Assembly: GCA_002402545.1 (NCBI GenBank)
Contig: DHGA01000037.1
Coordinates: 174-35,011 of the forward strand
Reading direction: 5' to 3'
Length of the DNA stretch: 34,838 bases
From: Syntrophaceae bacterium UBA4810
Lineage (GTDB): Bacteria > Desulfobacterota > Syntrophia > Syntrophales > Smithellaceae
In this document: positions 1 to 8,670 of the stretch, one piece after another
Numbering within the stretch: position 1 is the first letter of the stretch
Layout of the letters: each line of letters opens with the position of its first letter
Translations under genes and position numbers: made by a program
The notes under the pieces: model-generated
What the model saw: only the letters and a program-made list of their open reading frames with translations
Database searches by the model: none
What the model was told of the DNA's origin: nothing

Positions 1-492
1 GGCCAGATATTCTTCCAGCGCCTTGTCTTTGAGGCTGCGGATACGGCCGAAAAAATCTATTTCCCAGGAAGTAATGCCGAGATTGACGCTATATTTTTCG
101 GTTGTATGCCTGCTTCCCGTCGGGGAAAGATCCGCCGGAACTCTTTCTTTATACCAGTTGCCGATCGCGTTGACCGAGGGCAAAATTGAAACTTCGCCAA
201 TTCCATAAAGAGCTCTCGCCTGTTGCGCGTTCAGCGCTGCCACACGTAAATCCCGATTGTTTTTGAGCGCGATATCTATAATCTCCTGGAGCTTTTTATC
301 CGTTATAAAATTTTGCCACGGCAGCTCCGCGGCTTTCGGCGCTGACGCCTCAGGAGCTGTTTCCTTATAGGCTTCGCCGGCAGGCCATTCAGAGGGCACC
401 GGCGCTTCCGGACGCGTGTATCTGGGCGCGAGTGTGCATCCACCAAGAAAAAACGCGACAACAATCAATAAAAGAATTATTTTTCTGTTCAT
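1..492 (-). CDS. Outer-membrane efflux channel lipoprotein, NodT/OprM type (partial, N-terminal 164 codons)
   Basis: The reading frame starts at the ATG whose first base is 492 and runs off the left edge of the window, so only the N-terminal 164 residues are present. It opens with a lysine/arginine-plus-hydrophobic lipoprotein signal ending in a lipobox (FLGGC, Cys19). It continues with the RYTRPEAPVP stretch and then residues such as ALKNNRDLRVAALN and TSWEIDFFGRI, which are typical of the first OEP repeat of RND outer-membrane factors. It begins 6 bp after the RND pump stop and is the last gene of the efflux operon. It would form the trimeric exit duct through the outer membrane. The operon already has a TolC-type channel at 5011-6342, so this is a second one. 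The family call is strong; the substrate is unknown. Confidence 0.88.
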   Translation of the reverse strand, partial: MNRKIILLLIVVAFFLGGCTLAPRYTRPEAPVPSEWPAGEAYKETAPEASAPKAAELPWQNFITDKKLQEIIDIALKNNRDLRVAALNAQQARALYGIGEVSILPSVNAIGNWYKERVPADLSPTGSRHTTEKYSVNLGITSWEIDFFGRIRSLKDKALEEYLA

Positions 493-498
493 ATCATT

Positions 499-3400
499 TT
501 ACCTTCGAGAAACTTTTTTCTTCCTGGCTAATTTCCATTTTTCCAGATTACCCGCGATGCTTTTGCCGAAAGTCGAAAAGAAAGGTTTTGTGTCTCTTGT
601 TCTGAGCTTTTCCTCCTTTTGCTGGCGGCCAAAAAGTTTTTCAATCAAGACATAAAACAGGGGCGCAAAAACAATAATAAAAATGGTGGCGGTAATCATT
701 CCTCCCAACACGCTGGTTCCGATAGCGTTTTGGGCGCCCGCGCTCGCGCCGGTTGTGAGCGCCAGCGGCAGAACACCAAAACCGAAAGCGAGCGAGGTCA
801 TGAGAATCGGCCGGAATCTCAGCCTTGCCCCCTCAATCGTCGCTTGGATGATTCCCATGCCTTTTTCCAGTCCGCTTTTGGCGAACTGGACAATCAAAAT
901 CGCGTTTTTAGTGCCAAGCCCTAGCGTGGTTAGCAAGCCAATTTGGAAATAAACGTCATTGGCCAATCCTCTTGTGCTCGACGCGATAATACCGCCGATA
1001 ACTCCCAGCGGAATCACCAGCAGAATTGAAATGGGAACAGTCCAGCTCTCATACAGAGCGGCCAGGCATAAAAAGATAACAAAAATGGAAAACGCGTAAA
1101 GCAGCGGCGCCTGAGTACTTGCCATCCTCTCCTGGTAGGAAATCCCGCTCCAGTCGAAACCAAATCCGGCGGGAAGTTTTTGCACCGCGTCTTCCATAAC
1201 CTTCATGGCCTCACCTGAACTTCTACCCGGTGCCGGTTCACCCCAGATGTTAATGGAAGGAAACCCGTTATAACGGTCTCTCTTGGGGGGCCCCGATACC
1301 CAGCGACCGGAAGCGAGTGACGCGAAGGGAACCATTTTCCCCTGCGTATTCCGGACATAAAATTTTTCAAGATCTTTGGGCAGCATACGGTAAGGGGCAT
1401 CCGCCTGAGCAAAAACTCTTTTTACTCGGCCGCCGTGCGTAAAATCATTTACGTAAGAACTGCCGAAAGCCGTTGAGATAGTTCGGTGAATGGAGGTAAT
1501 GGGAACACCCAAGGCGCCCGCCTTTTCCCAGTCAACATCAATACGGTACTCGGAAACATCAGGCATACTATTGGGACGAATTTTGGTTACCCGGGGGTCC
1601 TGAGCTACAATACCTAGAAGCTGGTACTGACCCGCCATCAGCGCCTGGTGACCCAGGTTGCCTCTGTCGAGCAACTGAAAATCAAATCCCGTGGACATTC
1701 CCAGTTCGGGAACCGGGGGCGGTTGGAAGACAAAAACCATCGCGTTGCGGATTCCGGAAAGCGCCCCCATGGCTCTTTGCGCAATGGCTTTTGCTTTCAG
1801 GTTTTTCCTGTCACGCAGGCCCCAGTCTTTTAGCCTGATAAACATCAAACCGTTACTTTGTGACCTTCCGGAAAAACCGACACCGGTGATGGCCATGACG
1901 GTTTCCACCGATTCTTTTTCCTTTTCATTAAAATATTTTTCGATTTGGGCCATGACTTCCCCGGTCTGCTCCATTGTGGAACCTGTCGGCATCATCACCT
2001 GCGTGAGCAGTATACCCTGGTCTTCATCAGGGAGGTAAGCGGTGGGCATGCGCACAAACAGAAACACCATGAGCACGATAACCAAGAGGAAAACAGCCAG
2101 GTAACGTGTTTTGCGCGAAAGAGAATGGTCAATCACTCCCACATAACGGTCACGAAATTTGAAGAATATGCGGTTAAACCAGATGAAAAAAGGACGCAGA
2201 AAAGATATTGTATCTTCCGCTGGGTCATGTCCGGGCTTTATCGGCTTGAGCAGCGCGGCGCAAAGCACCGGCGTCAGAATCAGCGCCACAAACACGGAAA
2301 GAAGCATGGCGGATATAATGGTAATGGAAAACTGCCGATAGATGACTCCTGTAGAACCGGGGAAAAAAGCCATCGGCCCAAACACAGCGGAAAGAACCAG
2401 GCCGATGCCGATAAGCGCGCTGGTAATCTGTTCCATGGATTTGGCCGTAGCCTCACGGGGGGGAAGCCCTTCGTCACGCATGATTCTTTCCACGTTTTCC
2501 ACTACAACTATCGCGTCATCAACCAAAAGGCCGATGGCCAGAACCATCGCGAACATTGTCAACATATTGATGGTAAAACCGAAAAGCCATAAAGTAGCGA
2601 AGGTCCCAAGAATAACCACCGGCACCGCGATGGTGGGTATAAAGGTGGCGCGCAGACTGCCCAGGAAAAGCCACATAACCATGAAAACCAGAAAAATTGC
2701 GATGATCAGGGTTTTAACAACTTCATCAATCGCCACCCTAATAAAAATGGTAGAATCATTAGGATAAATAACTTTAATTCCCGCGGGAAAGAACCGGCTT
2801 AATTCGTCCATCTTTTCTCTAACGGCTCTGGCCGTGTCCAAAGCGTTGGCACCCGGAGCCTGGCGAATAGCTATGCCCGCTGCGGCTTTGCCGTTACTGG
2901 CTACCGTAATATCATAAGCCTCCGTGCCCAGTTCGGCGCGTGCCACATCACCTATTCGAACAATTGAACCGTCAGGATTTGCGCGCAAGGGAATGGCGCG
3001 AAATTCCTCAGGCGTGGAAAGCATGTTCTGGACAACGATAGGAGCGTTGAGACGTTGTCCCTTGACCGAGGGCGCCCCGCCAAATTGTCCGGCGGAAACT
3101 TCCACATTGTAGGCCCTTAGTGACGCGAGCACGTCTTCCACGGTGAGGCGGTAATCCACGAGCTTATCCGGATTAAGCCAGACGCGCATGGCGTAGCCGC
3201 CGCCAAATGATTCCACCTCTCCCACACCGGGAACACGCGCCAATATTCTTTCTAAATTTGTCTTGGCGTAATCTCTCAGATCGGTTCCGTCCATAGAGCC
3301 GTCCTCTGAAATCAAACCGACTATCATCAGATAATTACGCGTGGACTTACGAACATCAACCCCCTGACTCTGAACCACCTCAGGAAGAGCCGGCATCGCG

Positions 3401-3741
3401 GCCTGCACTTTATTCTGCACTTTAGACCAGGCGATATCCGGATCGGTACCGGAAGCGAAAGTAAGTTCAAGGCGAGCGTAACCGGCCGAATCGCTGGAAG
3501 CGGACATATACAACATGTTATCCAAACCCGTCATGTTCTGCTCGATTACCTGAGTGACGCTGTTTTCCACAGTCTCGGATGAGGCTCCCGGATAAGAGGC
3601 ATTAATAGCAATAGTGGGCGGAGCCATTTCCGGATACTGGGAAATGGGCAAATTGTAAATCGCGAGCAAACCCACGGACATGATGATAATAGCAATGACC
3701 CACGCGAATACCGGCCGATTAAGAAAAAATTTAGATAACAT
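499..3741 (-). CDS. RND multidrug efflux inner-membrane pump, HAE1/AcrB family
   Basis: This 1080-residue protein has the full AcrB/MexB layout: a first membrane helix (FLNRPVFAWVIAIIIM), the QYPEMAPPTIAI porter-domain start, two large periplasmic regions and two blocks of membrane helices. The proton-relay pair is visible in the fourth helix as LLVDDAIVVVENV near residue 405, and the partner lysine in LGTKNAILIVQFAK near residue 940. It would exchange protons for hydrophobic or amphipathic compounds and pass them to the adaptor and outer-membrane channel. It lies 12 bp downstream of the adaptor gene and 6 bp upstream of the NodT-type channel gene. The length is slightly above AcrB because of a basic C-terminal tail of about 40 residues. 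HAE1 type is clear; the specific drugs exported cannot be read from the sequence. Confidence 0.96.
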   Translation of the reverse strand: MLSKFFLNRPVFAWVIAIIIMSVGLLAIYNLPISQYPEMAPPTIAINASYPGASSETVENSVTQVIEQNMTGLDNMLYMSASSDSAGYARLELTFASGTDPDIAWSKVQNKVQAAMPALPEVVQSQGVDVRKSTRNYLMIVGLISEDGSMDGTDLRDYAKTNLERILARVPGVGEVESFGGGYAMRVWLNPDKLVDYRLTVEDVLASLRAYNVEVSAGQFGGAPSVKGQRLNAPIVVQNMLSTPEEFRAIPLRANPDGSIVRIGDVARAELGTEAYDITVASNGKAAAGIAIRQAPGANALDTARAVREKMDELSRFFPAGIKVIYPNDSTIFIRVAIDEVVKTLIIAIFLVFMVMWLFLGSLRATFIPTIAVPVVILGTFATLWLFGFTINMLTMFAMVLAIGLLVDDAIVVVENVERIMRDEGLPPREATAKSMEQITSALIGIGLVLSAVFGPMAFFPGSTGVIYRQFSITIISAMLLSVFVALILTPVLCAALLKPIKPGHDPAEDTISFLRPFFIWFNRIFFKFRDRYVGVIDHSLSRKTRYLAVFLLVIVLMVFLFVRMPTAYLPDEDQGILLTQVMMPTGSTMEQTGEVMAQIEKYFNEKEKESVETVMAITGVGFSGRSQSNGLMFIRLKDWGLRDRKNLKAKAIAQRAMGALSGIRNAMVFVFQPPPVPELGMSTGFDFQLLDRGNLGHQALMAGQYQLLGIVAQDPRVTKIRPNSMPDVSEYRIDVDWEKAGALGVPITSIHRTISTAFGSSYVNDFTHGGRVKRVFAQADAPYRMLPKDLEKFYVRNTQGKMVPFASLASGRWVSGPPKRDRYNGFPSINIWGEPAPGRSSGEAMKVMEDAVQKLPAGFGFDWSGISYQERMASTQAPLLYAFSIFVIFLCLAALYESWTVPISILLVIPLGVIGGIIASSTRGLANDVYFQIGLLTTLGLGTKNAILIVQFAKSGLEKGMGIIQATIEGARLRFRPILMTSLAFGFGVLPLALTTGASAGAQNAIGTSVLGGMITATIFIIVFAPLFYVLIEKLFGRQQKEEKLRTRDTKPFFSTFGKSIAGNLEKWKLARKKKVSRR

Positions 3742-3753
3742 TACAGGCTCCCG

Positions 3754-4902
3754 TTATTTTGTTTTTGCAGGTTGTTTTGAGTCATTCGCTTTTTCAGCTT
3801 TTGGTTCGGCTTTCTCAAAAGGAATGGCGTTCACGGGCGTGCCCGGTCTTGCCCTCAGCATTCCCTCCACAATTACCCTGTCGCCAGGCGCAAGGCCTGA
3901 AGAGACAACCCAATTATTGTCGATGGCGCGGTCAAGCACAAGCAGCCGCGGTTGCACAATTCCCTGTTTATCCACGATTAGAGCATAGGGTTCACCCTTG
4001 GGATTGCGGGACACCGCCTGCTGGAGAATCAGAATAGCTTTCTCATTGACGCCTTCGGGCAACACGGCACGGACGAACATTCCCGGCAGTAAGATACCTT
4101 TGGGATTGGGAAACACAATACGTAAAATAACCGACCCGGTTGTCGGGTCAACGGTCACATCTCTAAACTGTACAGTCCCCTTTAAGGGATACTCGGTGCC
4201 ATCATCTAAAAAGAGGCGGGCTTTTTGCTGATTTTTACTTTTCTGATGTATCTGGCCTTCCTGCAGTTGACGGCGCAGGCGCAGAATATCCGCGGTGGAC
4301 TGGGTAACATCCACATACATGGGATTCATCTGCTGAATAGTAGCCAAGGCGGTGGGCTGATGAGCCGTTACTAGGGCTCCCACGGTAACACTGGATTTTC
4401 CAATGCGTCCCGAAATGGGCGCGGTAATAGTTGTATATCTCAAATTGATTCGCGCTGTCTGGGTTTCCGCCTGGATCTGCTTAAATGCCGCTGTCGCGTC
4501 ATCATATTCCTGCTGGCTCACTGCCTTGTCCTCGATCAATTCTTTTAAACGTTCCGCCCTTAACTGGAGAGCTGTAAGATTGGCCTCGGCTCTGGCGAGC
4601 GTCGCCTGATAAAGAGCCGGGTCTATCTGGAATAGGGCCTGGCCGGCTCGCACGTTGGAACCTTCTTTGAACATACGTTTCTGAATAATGCCCCCGACCT
4701 GCGGCCGCACTTCGGCAATCAAATAGGCGGATGTCCGGCCGGGTAATTCCGCGGTTATTTCTACCTGTTTCGGCTGCACTGTTACCACGGCAACCTCAGG
4801 AAGCATTCCCGGTCCGGCTTTTTTATCCGAACAACCATAAAAAATTAGTCCCGTAAAAATAAGGATTGCGATTATCAGTATGCCTTTATTTTTTTTACCC
4901 AT
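3754..4902 (-). CDS. RND efflux periplasmic adaptor (membrane fusion protein), AcrA/MexA family
   Basis: This 382-residue protein has an N-terminal lipoprotein signal with a cysteine at FYGCSDKK, so it is probably anchored in the inner membrane and faces the periplasm. The first lipoyl half-motif (ELPGRTSAYLIAEVRPQVGG) is followed by an alpha-hairpin (about residues 95-165), the second half-motif (TTITAPISGRIGKS), a beta-barrel and a membrane-proximal domain ending in PGDRVIVEGMLRARPGTPV. These are standard features of adaptors that bridge AcrB-type pumps and outer-membrane channels. The tail is rich in Lys, Ala and Glu. It starts 108 bp after the TolC-type gene and lies just before the pump gene, so it belongs to the same operon, possibly with an extra promoter in that 108-bp gap. 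Confidence 0.95.
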   Translation of the reverse strand: MGKKNKGILIIAILIFTGLIFYGCSDKKAGPGMLPEVAVVTVQPKQVEITAELPGRTSAYLIAEVRPQVGGIIQKRMFKEGSNVRAGQALFQIDPALYQATLARAEANLTALQLRAERLKELIEDKAVSQQEYDDATAAFKQIQAETQTARINLRYTTITAPISGRIGKSSVTVGALVTAHQPTALATIQQMNPMYVDVTQSTADILRLRRQLQEGQIHQKSKNQQKARLFLDDGTEYPLKGTVQFRDVTVDPTTGSVILRIVFPNPKGILLPGMFVRAVLPEGVNEKAILILQQAVSRNPKGEPYALIVDKQGIVQPRLLVLDRAIDNNWVVSSGLAPGDRVIVEGMLRARPGTPVNAIPFEKAEPKAEKANDSKQPAKTK

Positions 4903-5010
4903 TTCACACCCCGTCTATTTTAATAAATTTTCCCTCGCGTTAAACAACTATATTAATTTTCCTTCTATCTATAATTATTCCCGCCGTATATATACAACTG
5001 CCAAATTTTT

Positions 5011-6342
5011 TTACGGCCCAATAACCCCCATGGCCCTTTGCAGCTTGGCGTAATTGATATTGTAGTCGCCAAGCGCGTTGGCGTACTGCGACTTTGCTCT
5101 GGTCAACAATGTCTGAGCGTCAAGAACTTCTGTTGATGTGGACACTCTTTCCTTGTATCTTTCTTCGGAAATACGAAAGTTCTCCTCGGCCTGTTCGATC
5201 ACCTTTTCGGAAACCACAATCTGGTTTTCGGCCTCCCGTAAAAGCAGATAGGCGTTTTTTATTTCCAGTGTAATTTGGTCATTAACCTCTTTTGAGGTTT
5301 CAATCGCCTGATTTTCCCTTGCCTTGCTGGCATCGACGCGAAACTTGGTTTTGCCCCATTCCCAGAAATTCCAGCTGGCCACCGCCATCACATACCAGCT
5401 TTCCGCGTCCTGAAATTTGCTGCCGGAAACGGAAGCTTCATCGCCAAAACGCGTGTAATTGCCAACCAGGCTTAAAGACGGAAATAATTCGCTTCTGGCC
5501 ATCCACACTGCTTTTGATGCCTGTTCAGCCTTAAGAGCGGCTACTTTCAGCTCCGGCCTGTTCTGCTTGGCGATTGCCAAACATTCTTCCATGGATTGTT
5601 CCAGCGGCTGATAATTCAGCGCATCAACAACTTCTACTGGTTCAAATATCCTTCGCTTCAACAATGTATTAAACCGGGCTTTGGCCATATCCACGGCGTT
5701 TTGCGCTCTGATTAAAGTTTGCCTGCCGTTGGCCAGTTCCACTTCGGCCTGCAATAAATCATTTTTAGCGATAAAGCCGACTTGAAAATAATTATCCGCG
5801 ACATTACGATGTGCCTCCAGCATTTTTACGGACTGATCCGCCGCCTCAAGGACTCTTTGCGCCCGCAGAACGTCAAAATACGCGATTTTCACGTCCTGAA
5901 CCACATCCTGGTATTTGGCGATTTCCTCAACGGAGGCAACGTCTGCGCCGATTCTGCTGGCCTGGTAGTTGGCCAGTATCCCGCCACCGGCAAAAATCGG
6001 CTGCTTGGCCTCAATCACCCAGTTATAATTGTCTTTAGTTCCGTAGGAAATGCCAAAAGGAGGAATAGGACCATATCCGGGAAAGCTGATCTGCGGTTCT
6101 TCGTTTAACCGCCTATAGCTGTAGGAAGTGCTGAACTTGGGCAGAAATCCGGTCATGGCCTCCCTCTTCTGCGCCGTCGCGCTTTTTGTCCCTTCTTTGG
6201 CGATATTGAGCACAAAACTGTTCTTAAGAGCGATGTCGATGCTTTCGGCAAGGGTGAGGGGAGCCTGGGCGGCAGCGACACTAGGCGAAACAATCAAAAA
6301 TATCGGCATAAAAAAAGTAACCAAATATTTTTTATTGATCAT
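5011..6342 (-). CDS. TolC-family outer-membrane efflux protein
   Basis: This 443-residue protein has a cleavable signal peptide (helix LVTFFMPIFLIVSPSV followed by AAA-Q) and no lipobox, unlike the NodT-type channel at the other end of the operon. Two OEP repeats are visible: LTLAESIDIALKNSF...REAMTGFLPKFSTSYSYR in the first half and CLAIAKQNRPELKVAALKAEQ...SELFPSLSLVGNYTRFG in the second. The C-terminus carries RYKERVSTSTEVLDAQTLLTRAKSQYANALGDYNINYAKLQRAMG (split motif), typical of TolC-like channels. Its start codon overlaps the end of the upstream tetR gene by 11 bases, indicating translational coupling. It probably forms an outer-membrane exit duct for the RND pump encoded next to it. Confidence 0.93.
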   Translation of the reverse strand: MINKKYLVTFFMPIFLIVSPSVAAAQAPLTLAESIDIALKNSFVLNIAKEGTKSATAQKREAMTGFLPKFSTSYSYRRLNEEPQISFPGYGPIPPFGISYGTKDNYNWVIEAKQPIFAGGGILANYQASRIGADVASVEEIAKYQDVVQDVKIAYFDVLRAQRVLEAADQSVKMLEAHRNVADNYFQVGFIAKNDLLQAEVELANGRQTLIRAQNAVDMAKARFNTLLKRRIFEPVEVVDALNYQPLEQSMEECLAIAKQNRPELKVAALKAEQASKAVWMARSELFPSLSLVGNYTRFGDEASVSGSKFQDAESWYVMAVASWNFWEWGKTKFRVDASKARENQAIETSKEVNDQITLEIKNAYLLLREAENQIVVSEKVIEQAEENFRISEERYKERVSTSTEVLDAQTLLTRAKSQYANALGDYNINYAKLQRAMGVIGP

Positions 6343-6949
6343 AATTTTTAACCCCGTTAAAAAATATATCTACAATAAAATCTTTCTTGGATACAATCGA
6401 ATCTTTTGTGGGTTTTAATAACCACTCGATGGTAACCGACCTGGTTAAGTGAAATAATGCCGATGCCGCGTCACGCGTCGGTACTTTCCGCAAAACTCCG
6501 CACTTTATGCCCGCTTTTAAAATATTTTCAATAAACATTACGTTATCAAAATAACCATCGATTATCTTTTGATTTAGCGCAGTCATTGTTTCCGATAAGG
6601 CGTCACTTTGTCCGCGCAAAAATATCCGGAAGAAGTCCGCGTTTTTTTCAACAAACTGCAGCTGCGCGGCAATCAAAGCTTCTATCTTCCCGGTAACATC
6701 TTTCGCGGCGTTCACTTCCTGGCGGATCGCGGCACTCATCAGGTCGATTTTTTCCAATATCATGCTGGAGTAAAGATCCTCTTTGCTTTCAAAGAACTGA
6801 TAAAGGGAACCGATGGCAAAACCGGAGGCTTCGGCAATCTCCGCCATGGTCACGTTATAATATCCCTTGGCGGAGAATATCTTTTCCGCCTGCTCTAAAA
6901 TAGCCGCCCGCCTGAAATTAAATTCGCGCTCTTTTCTTTCCGCCCGCAT
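6332..6949 (-). CDS. TetR-family transcriptional regulator of the efflux operon
   Basis: This 205-residue protein has an N-terminal TetR helix-turn-helix (about residues 12-58: RRAAILEQAEKIFSAKGYYN, VTMAEIAEASGFAIGSLYQF, FESKEDLY), followed by a divergent helical ligand domain. It is the first gene of the efflux operon and ends 11 bases inside the tolC-type gene, so it is co-transcribed with the pump it probably represses. A 16-bp inverted repeat overlaps its predicted promoter (see 6999-7014), consistent with autorepression relieved by a pump substrate. The ATG at 6949 follows MRAERKEREF, a basic lead-in common in this family; no strong Shine-Dalgarno is visible. The ligand is unknown. Confidence 0.92.
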   Translation of the reverse strand: MRAERKEREFNFRRAAILEQAEKIFSAKGYYNVTMAEIAEASGFAIGSLYQFFESKEDLYSSMILEKIDLMSAAIRQEVNAAKDVTGKIEALIAAQLQFVEKNADFFRIFLRGQSDALSETMTALNQKIIDGYFDNVMFIENILKAGIKCGVLRKVPTRDAASALFHLTRSVTIEWLLKPTKDSIVSKKDFIVDIFFNGVKNYDQ

Positions 6950-6998
6950 TTAAACTTGAGCCTTTCCATGCGATTTATGAATTACCGTTCAGATTTTG

Positions 6999-7014
6999 AA
7001 TATGCGTTCATATT
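6999..7014. promoter_or_regulatory. Candidate TetR operator palindrome
   Basis: AATATG-CGTT-CATATT is a perfect 6-bp inverted repeat with a 4-bp spacer. It overlaps the end of the tetR -10 region and lies about 50 bp upstream of the tetR start codon. The size and position fit a TetR dimer operator that blocks its own promoter; binding is inferred. Confidence 0.55.
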
Positions 7015-7037
7015 ATAGCATTTTATTTATATGTCAA
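7012..7037 (-). promoter_or_regulatory. Candidate promoter of the tetR-efflux operon
   Basis: On the minus strand a perfect TTGACA (bases 7037-7032) and a perfect TATAAT (7017-7012) face the tetR gene. The spacer is only 14 bp, shorter than the usual 17, so either the true -35 lies a few bases away or the promoter is poorly spaced and may need help. Confidence 0.45.
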
Positions 7038-7082
7038 GAAATTTCATACTATTTAGGAATGCCCCCTAACCCCTTAATTACC

Positions 7083-7111
7083 TTGACATCTAAACCCTGT
7101 TTACGTAAATT
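7083..7111 (+). promoter_or_regulatory. Candidate sigma-70 promoter of the fecR-domain/ompA-like pair
   Basis: TTGACA at 7083-7088 is followed after exactly 17 bp by TAAATT at 7106-7111. It lies 58 bp upstream of the FecR-domain gene and faces away from the efflux operon. Confidence 0.5.
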
Positions 7112-7168
7112 AATCATGAATATTTTATTGAAAAAACTCGATAAACATTAAAACTTCAAAGAGGCCCT

Positions 7169-7630
7169 ATGAAGAAAATAATACTTATTTGTTGTTGTCT
7201 TTTTTTTCTTGCCGGCACGTTTTCGGCGATGGCGGAGGAAACAAAAAATATCGGCTTTATCAAGAATGTTTCCGGCCAGGCTTTTATCAGCCGGGCACAG
7301 GTGATGATTCCCGCCAAAGCCAACGATAAACTTTTTGCCAGTGATACGCTGATCACGGGAGACAACGGTTCTCTCGGCGTCATTCTTCAGGACAACAGTG
7401 TCTTGTCGCTGGGCCCCAAATCGCGTGTCGATTTAAGCGAGTTTTCCTTCGACCCTGTTGGGGATAAATTATCATTTGTGGCAAAAATTAAAAAAGGTAC
7501 CGTCGTTTACCTGACGGGTTTAATCGCCAAAATGAACAATAAAGCGGTGAGCTTTGAAACGCCCACCGCTGTTTGCGGCGTGCGCGGAACACAATTTGCC
7601 ATAAAGGTTGACGCGCCTGACGAAAAATAA
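7169..7630 (+). CDS. Secreted FecR-domain protein
   Basis: This 153-residue protein begins with a clear signal peptide (KKIILICCCLFFLAGTFSAMA, cleaved near AMA-EE). The rest is a single FecR-type beta domain: IGFIKNVSGQAFISR, then DTLITGDNGSLGVILQDNSV and SLGPKSRVDLSEFSF, then a C-terminal FETPTAVCGVRGTQFAIKV. In related bacteria such stand-alone periplasmic FecR proteins are often encoded beside an OmpA-like protein, sometimes with a CHASE2 adenylate cyclase; here the OmpA-like gene follows after 70 bp but no cyclase is seen. There is no sigma-factor or TonB-receptor gene nearby, so it is probably not a classical iron-citrate regulator. Its molecular role is unknown. Confidence 0.82.
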   Translation: MKKIILICCCLFFLAGTFSAMAEETKNIGFIKNVSGQAFISRAQVMIPAKANDKLFASDTLITGDNGSLGVILQDNSVLSLGPKSRVDLSEFSFDPVGDKLSFVAKIKKGTVVYLTGLIAKMNNKAVSFETPTAVCGVRGTQFAIKVDAPDEK

Positions 7631-7701
7631 CCGCTATTTTTTAAAAGATAGTGCGGGTGTCTGAACTAAACGATAAACGTTGGCAGAAGCGGGAGGGCTA
7701 T

Positions 7702-8331
7702 ATGAAAAATAATATATTTTACCTGCAAAGCATGTCACGAACATCAATTCTTCTTGTCGCGATTTTTATGATTTGTTCCTGCGGAGCAACAACACAGATT
7801 GTTCTTCTGCCGGACGCTGATGGCCGCGTTGGCAAACTGGAAGTTTCTGATCCCGAAGGAAAACAAACACAGAAAATCGACCAGGCTTGGCAGTCGGTAA
7901 AAACATCTCCGCTTACCGGATCGCCGGGAACCCCCAAAGTTCTTGATGAGGGAAAAGTTAAATCAATGTTCAGCCAGGCTCTGGCGGCGCAACCACCAAA
8001 GCCGGTTACTTACATTTTAAATTTCAGCAGCGGCAGAGCCGCTCCCACTGATGAATCTTTAAAACAAATACCCGCTATTTTAGAGACCATAAAATCGCGC
8101 GCTTCAAAAAATATCGTTGTTGTCGGCCATACGGACGCCATCGGGCTGGACTGGTATAATGAAAAACTTTCGCTAAAGCGCGCTGGCAGTGTTGCGGATA
8201 TTTTGGTGGAAAAAGGCGTTCCCCGCGAAAGCATCGAAGTTACATCATTCGGCAAGAAATATCCGCTGGTAAAGAGGCCGGATGGCGTGACAGAACCAAA
8301 AAATCGCCGGGTGGAAATAACTGTCCGCTAA
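7702..8331 (+). CDS. OmpA-family lipoprotein (peptidoglycan-binding)
   Basis: From the chosen ATG the protein has 209 residues. The ATG at 7702 is preceded by GGGAGG at a good distance, whereas an in-frame GTG at 7651 lacks this, so the shorter start is preferred. A hydrophobic segment ends in MICSCG, a lipobox-like site. The C-terminal 110 residues form an OmpA-like domain: ILNFSSGRAAPTDES, VVGHTDAIG, NEKLSLKRAGSVADILVEKG and the closing PKNRRVEITV. These are the conserved diaminopimelate-binding elements. It probably tethers the outer membrane to peptidoglycan. It follows the FecR-domain gene by about 70 bp and is probably in the same transcript. Confidence 0.85.
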   Translation: MKNNIFYLQSMSRTSILLVAIFMICSCGATTQIVLLPDADGRVGKLEVSDPEGKQTQKIDQAWQSVKTSPLTGSPGTPKVLDEGKVKSMFSQALAAQPPKPVTYILNFSSGRAAPTDESLKQIPAILETIKSRASKNIVVVGHTDAIGLDWYNEKLSLKRAGSVADILVEKGVPRESIEVTSFGKKYPLVKRPDGVTEPKNRRVEITVR

Positions 8332-8465
8332 GCCATCCACTAGATTAAATTTAGAATTTTTACTGCTTTATCCGTCATATTCTATTCAGTAACTTCTTAA
8401 CCAGACAGTCTATGCGCTTAAAGACCAGACATATTATCTGCCTATTACACAAGGTAATATTTTGC

Positions 8466-8493
8466 TTGACTAAATCATAATTCACTATATAGA
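8466..8493 (+). promoter_or_regulatory. Candidate promoter of the antiterminator gene
   Basis: TTGACT at 8466-8471 is followed after 16 bp by TATAGA at 8488-8493. The match is moderate, and the long leader to the coding region (about 170 bp) is AT-rich. Confidence 0.35.
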
Positions 8494-8522
8494 TTTTAGG
8501 TACTTACTATAGGTAAATCTTA

Positions 8523-8536
8523 ACAGTGAGCACTGT
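8523..8536. promoter_or_regulatory. Palindrome ACAGTG-AG-CACTGT, possible operator
   Basis: A perfect 6-bp inverted repeat with a 2-bp centre, about 30 bp downstream of the candidate promoter. It could be a repressor site or a small RNA hairpin; no partner is identified. Confidence 0.3.
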
Positions 8537-8670
8537 ATAACCTCAAGCTATTGCGCTGGTTTATTGTGGTGAGATTACTAAAACAGGAAGGCGCTACAGT
8601 CCGTTAACGGAAAAATATAAGGTTGTAGATTTTGTTATCCGGCTATAGTAAGGCCAAGGCTGAAGAAAGG

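Larger units (their letters stand above)
8332..8670. other. AT-rich intergenic region upstream of the GlpP-type gene
   Basis: About 340 bp without a convincing gene or terminator. It holds a candidate promoter (8466-8493) and a small palindrome (8523-8536). Confidence 0.5.

Noticed and set aside
1945..2592. 215-residue plus-strand frame opposite the RND pump gene
   Set aside because: It lies wholly antisense to a strongly conserved pump gene, is rich in His, Arg and Lys typical of antisense frames, and has no ribosome-binding site.
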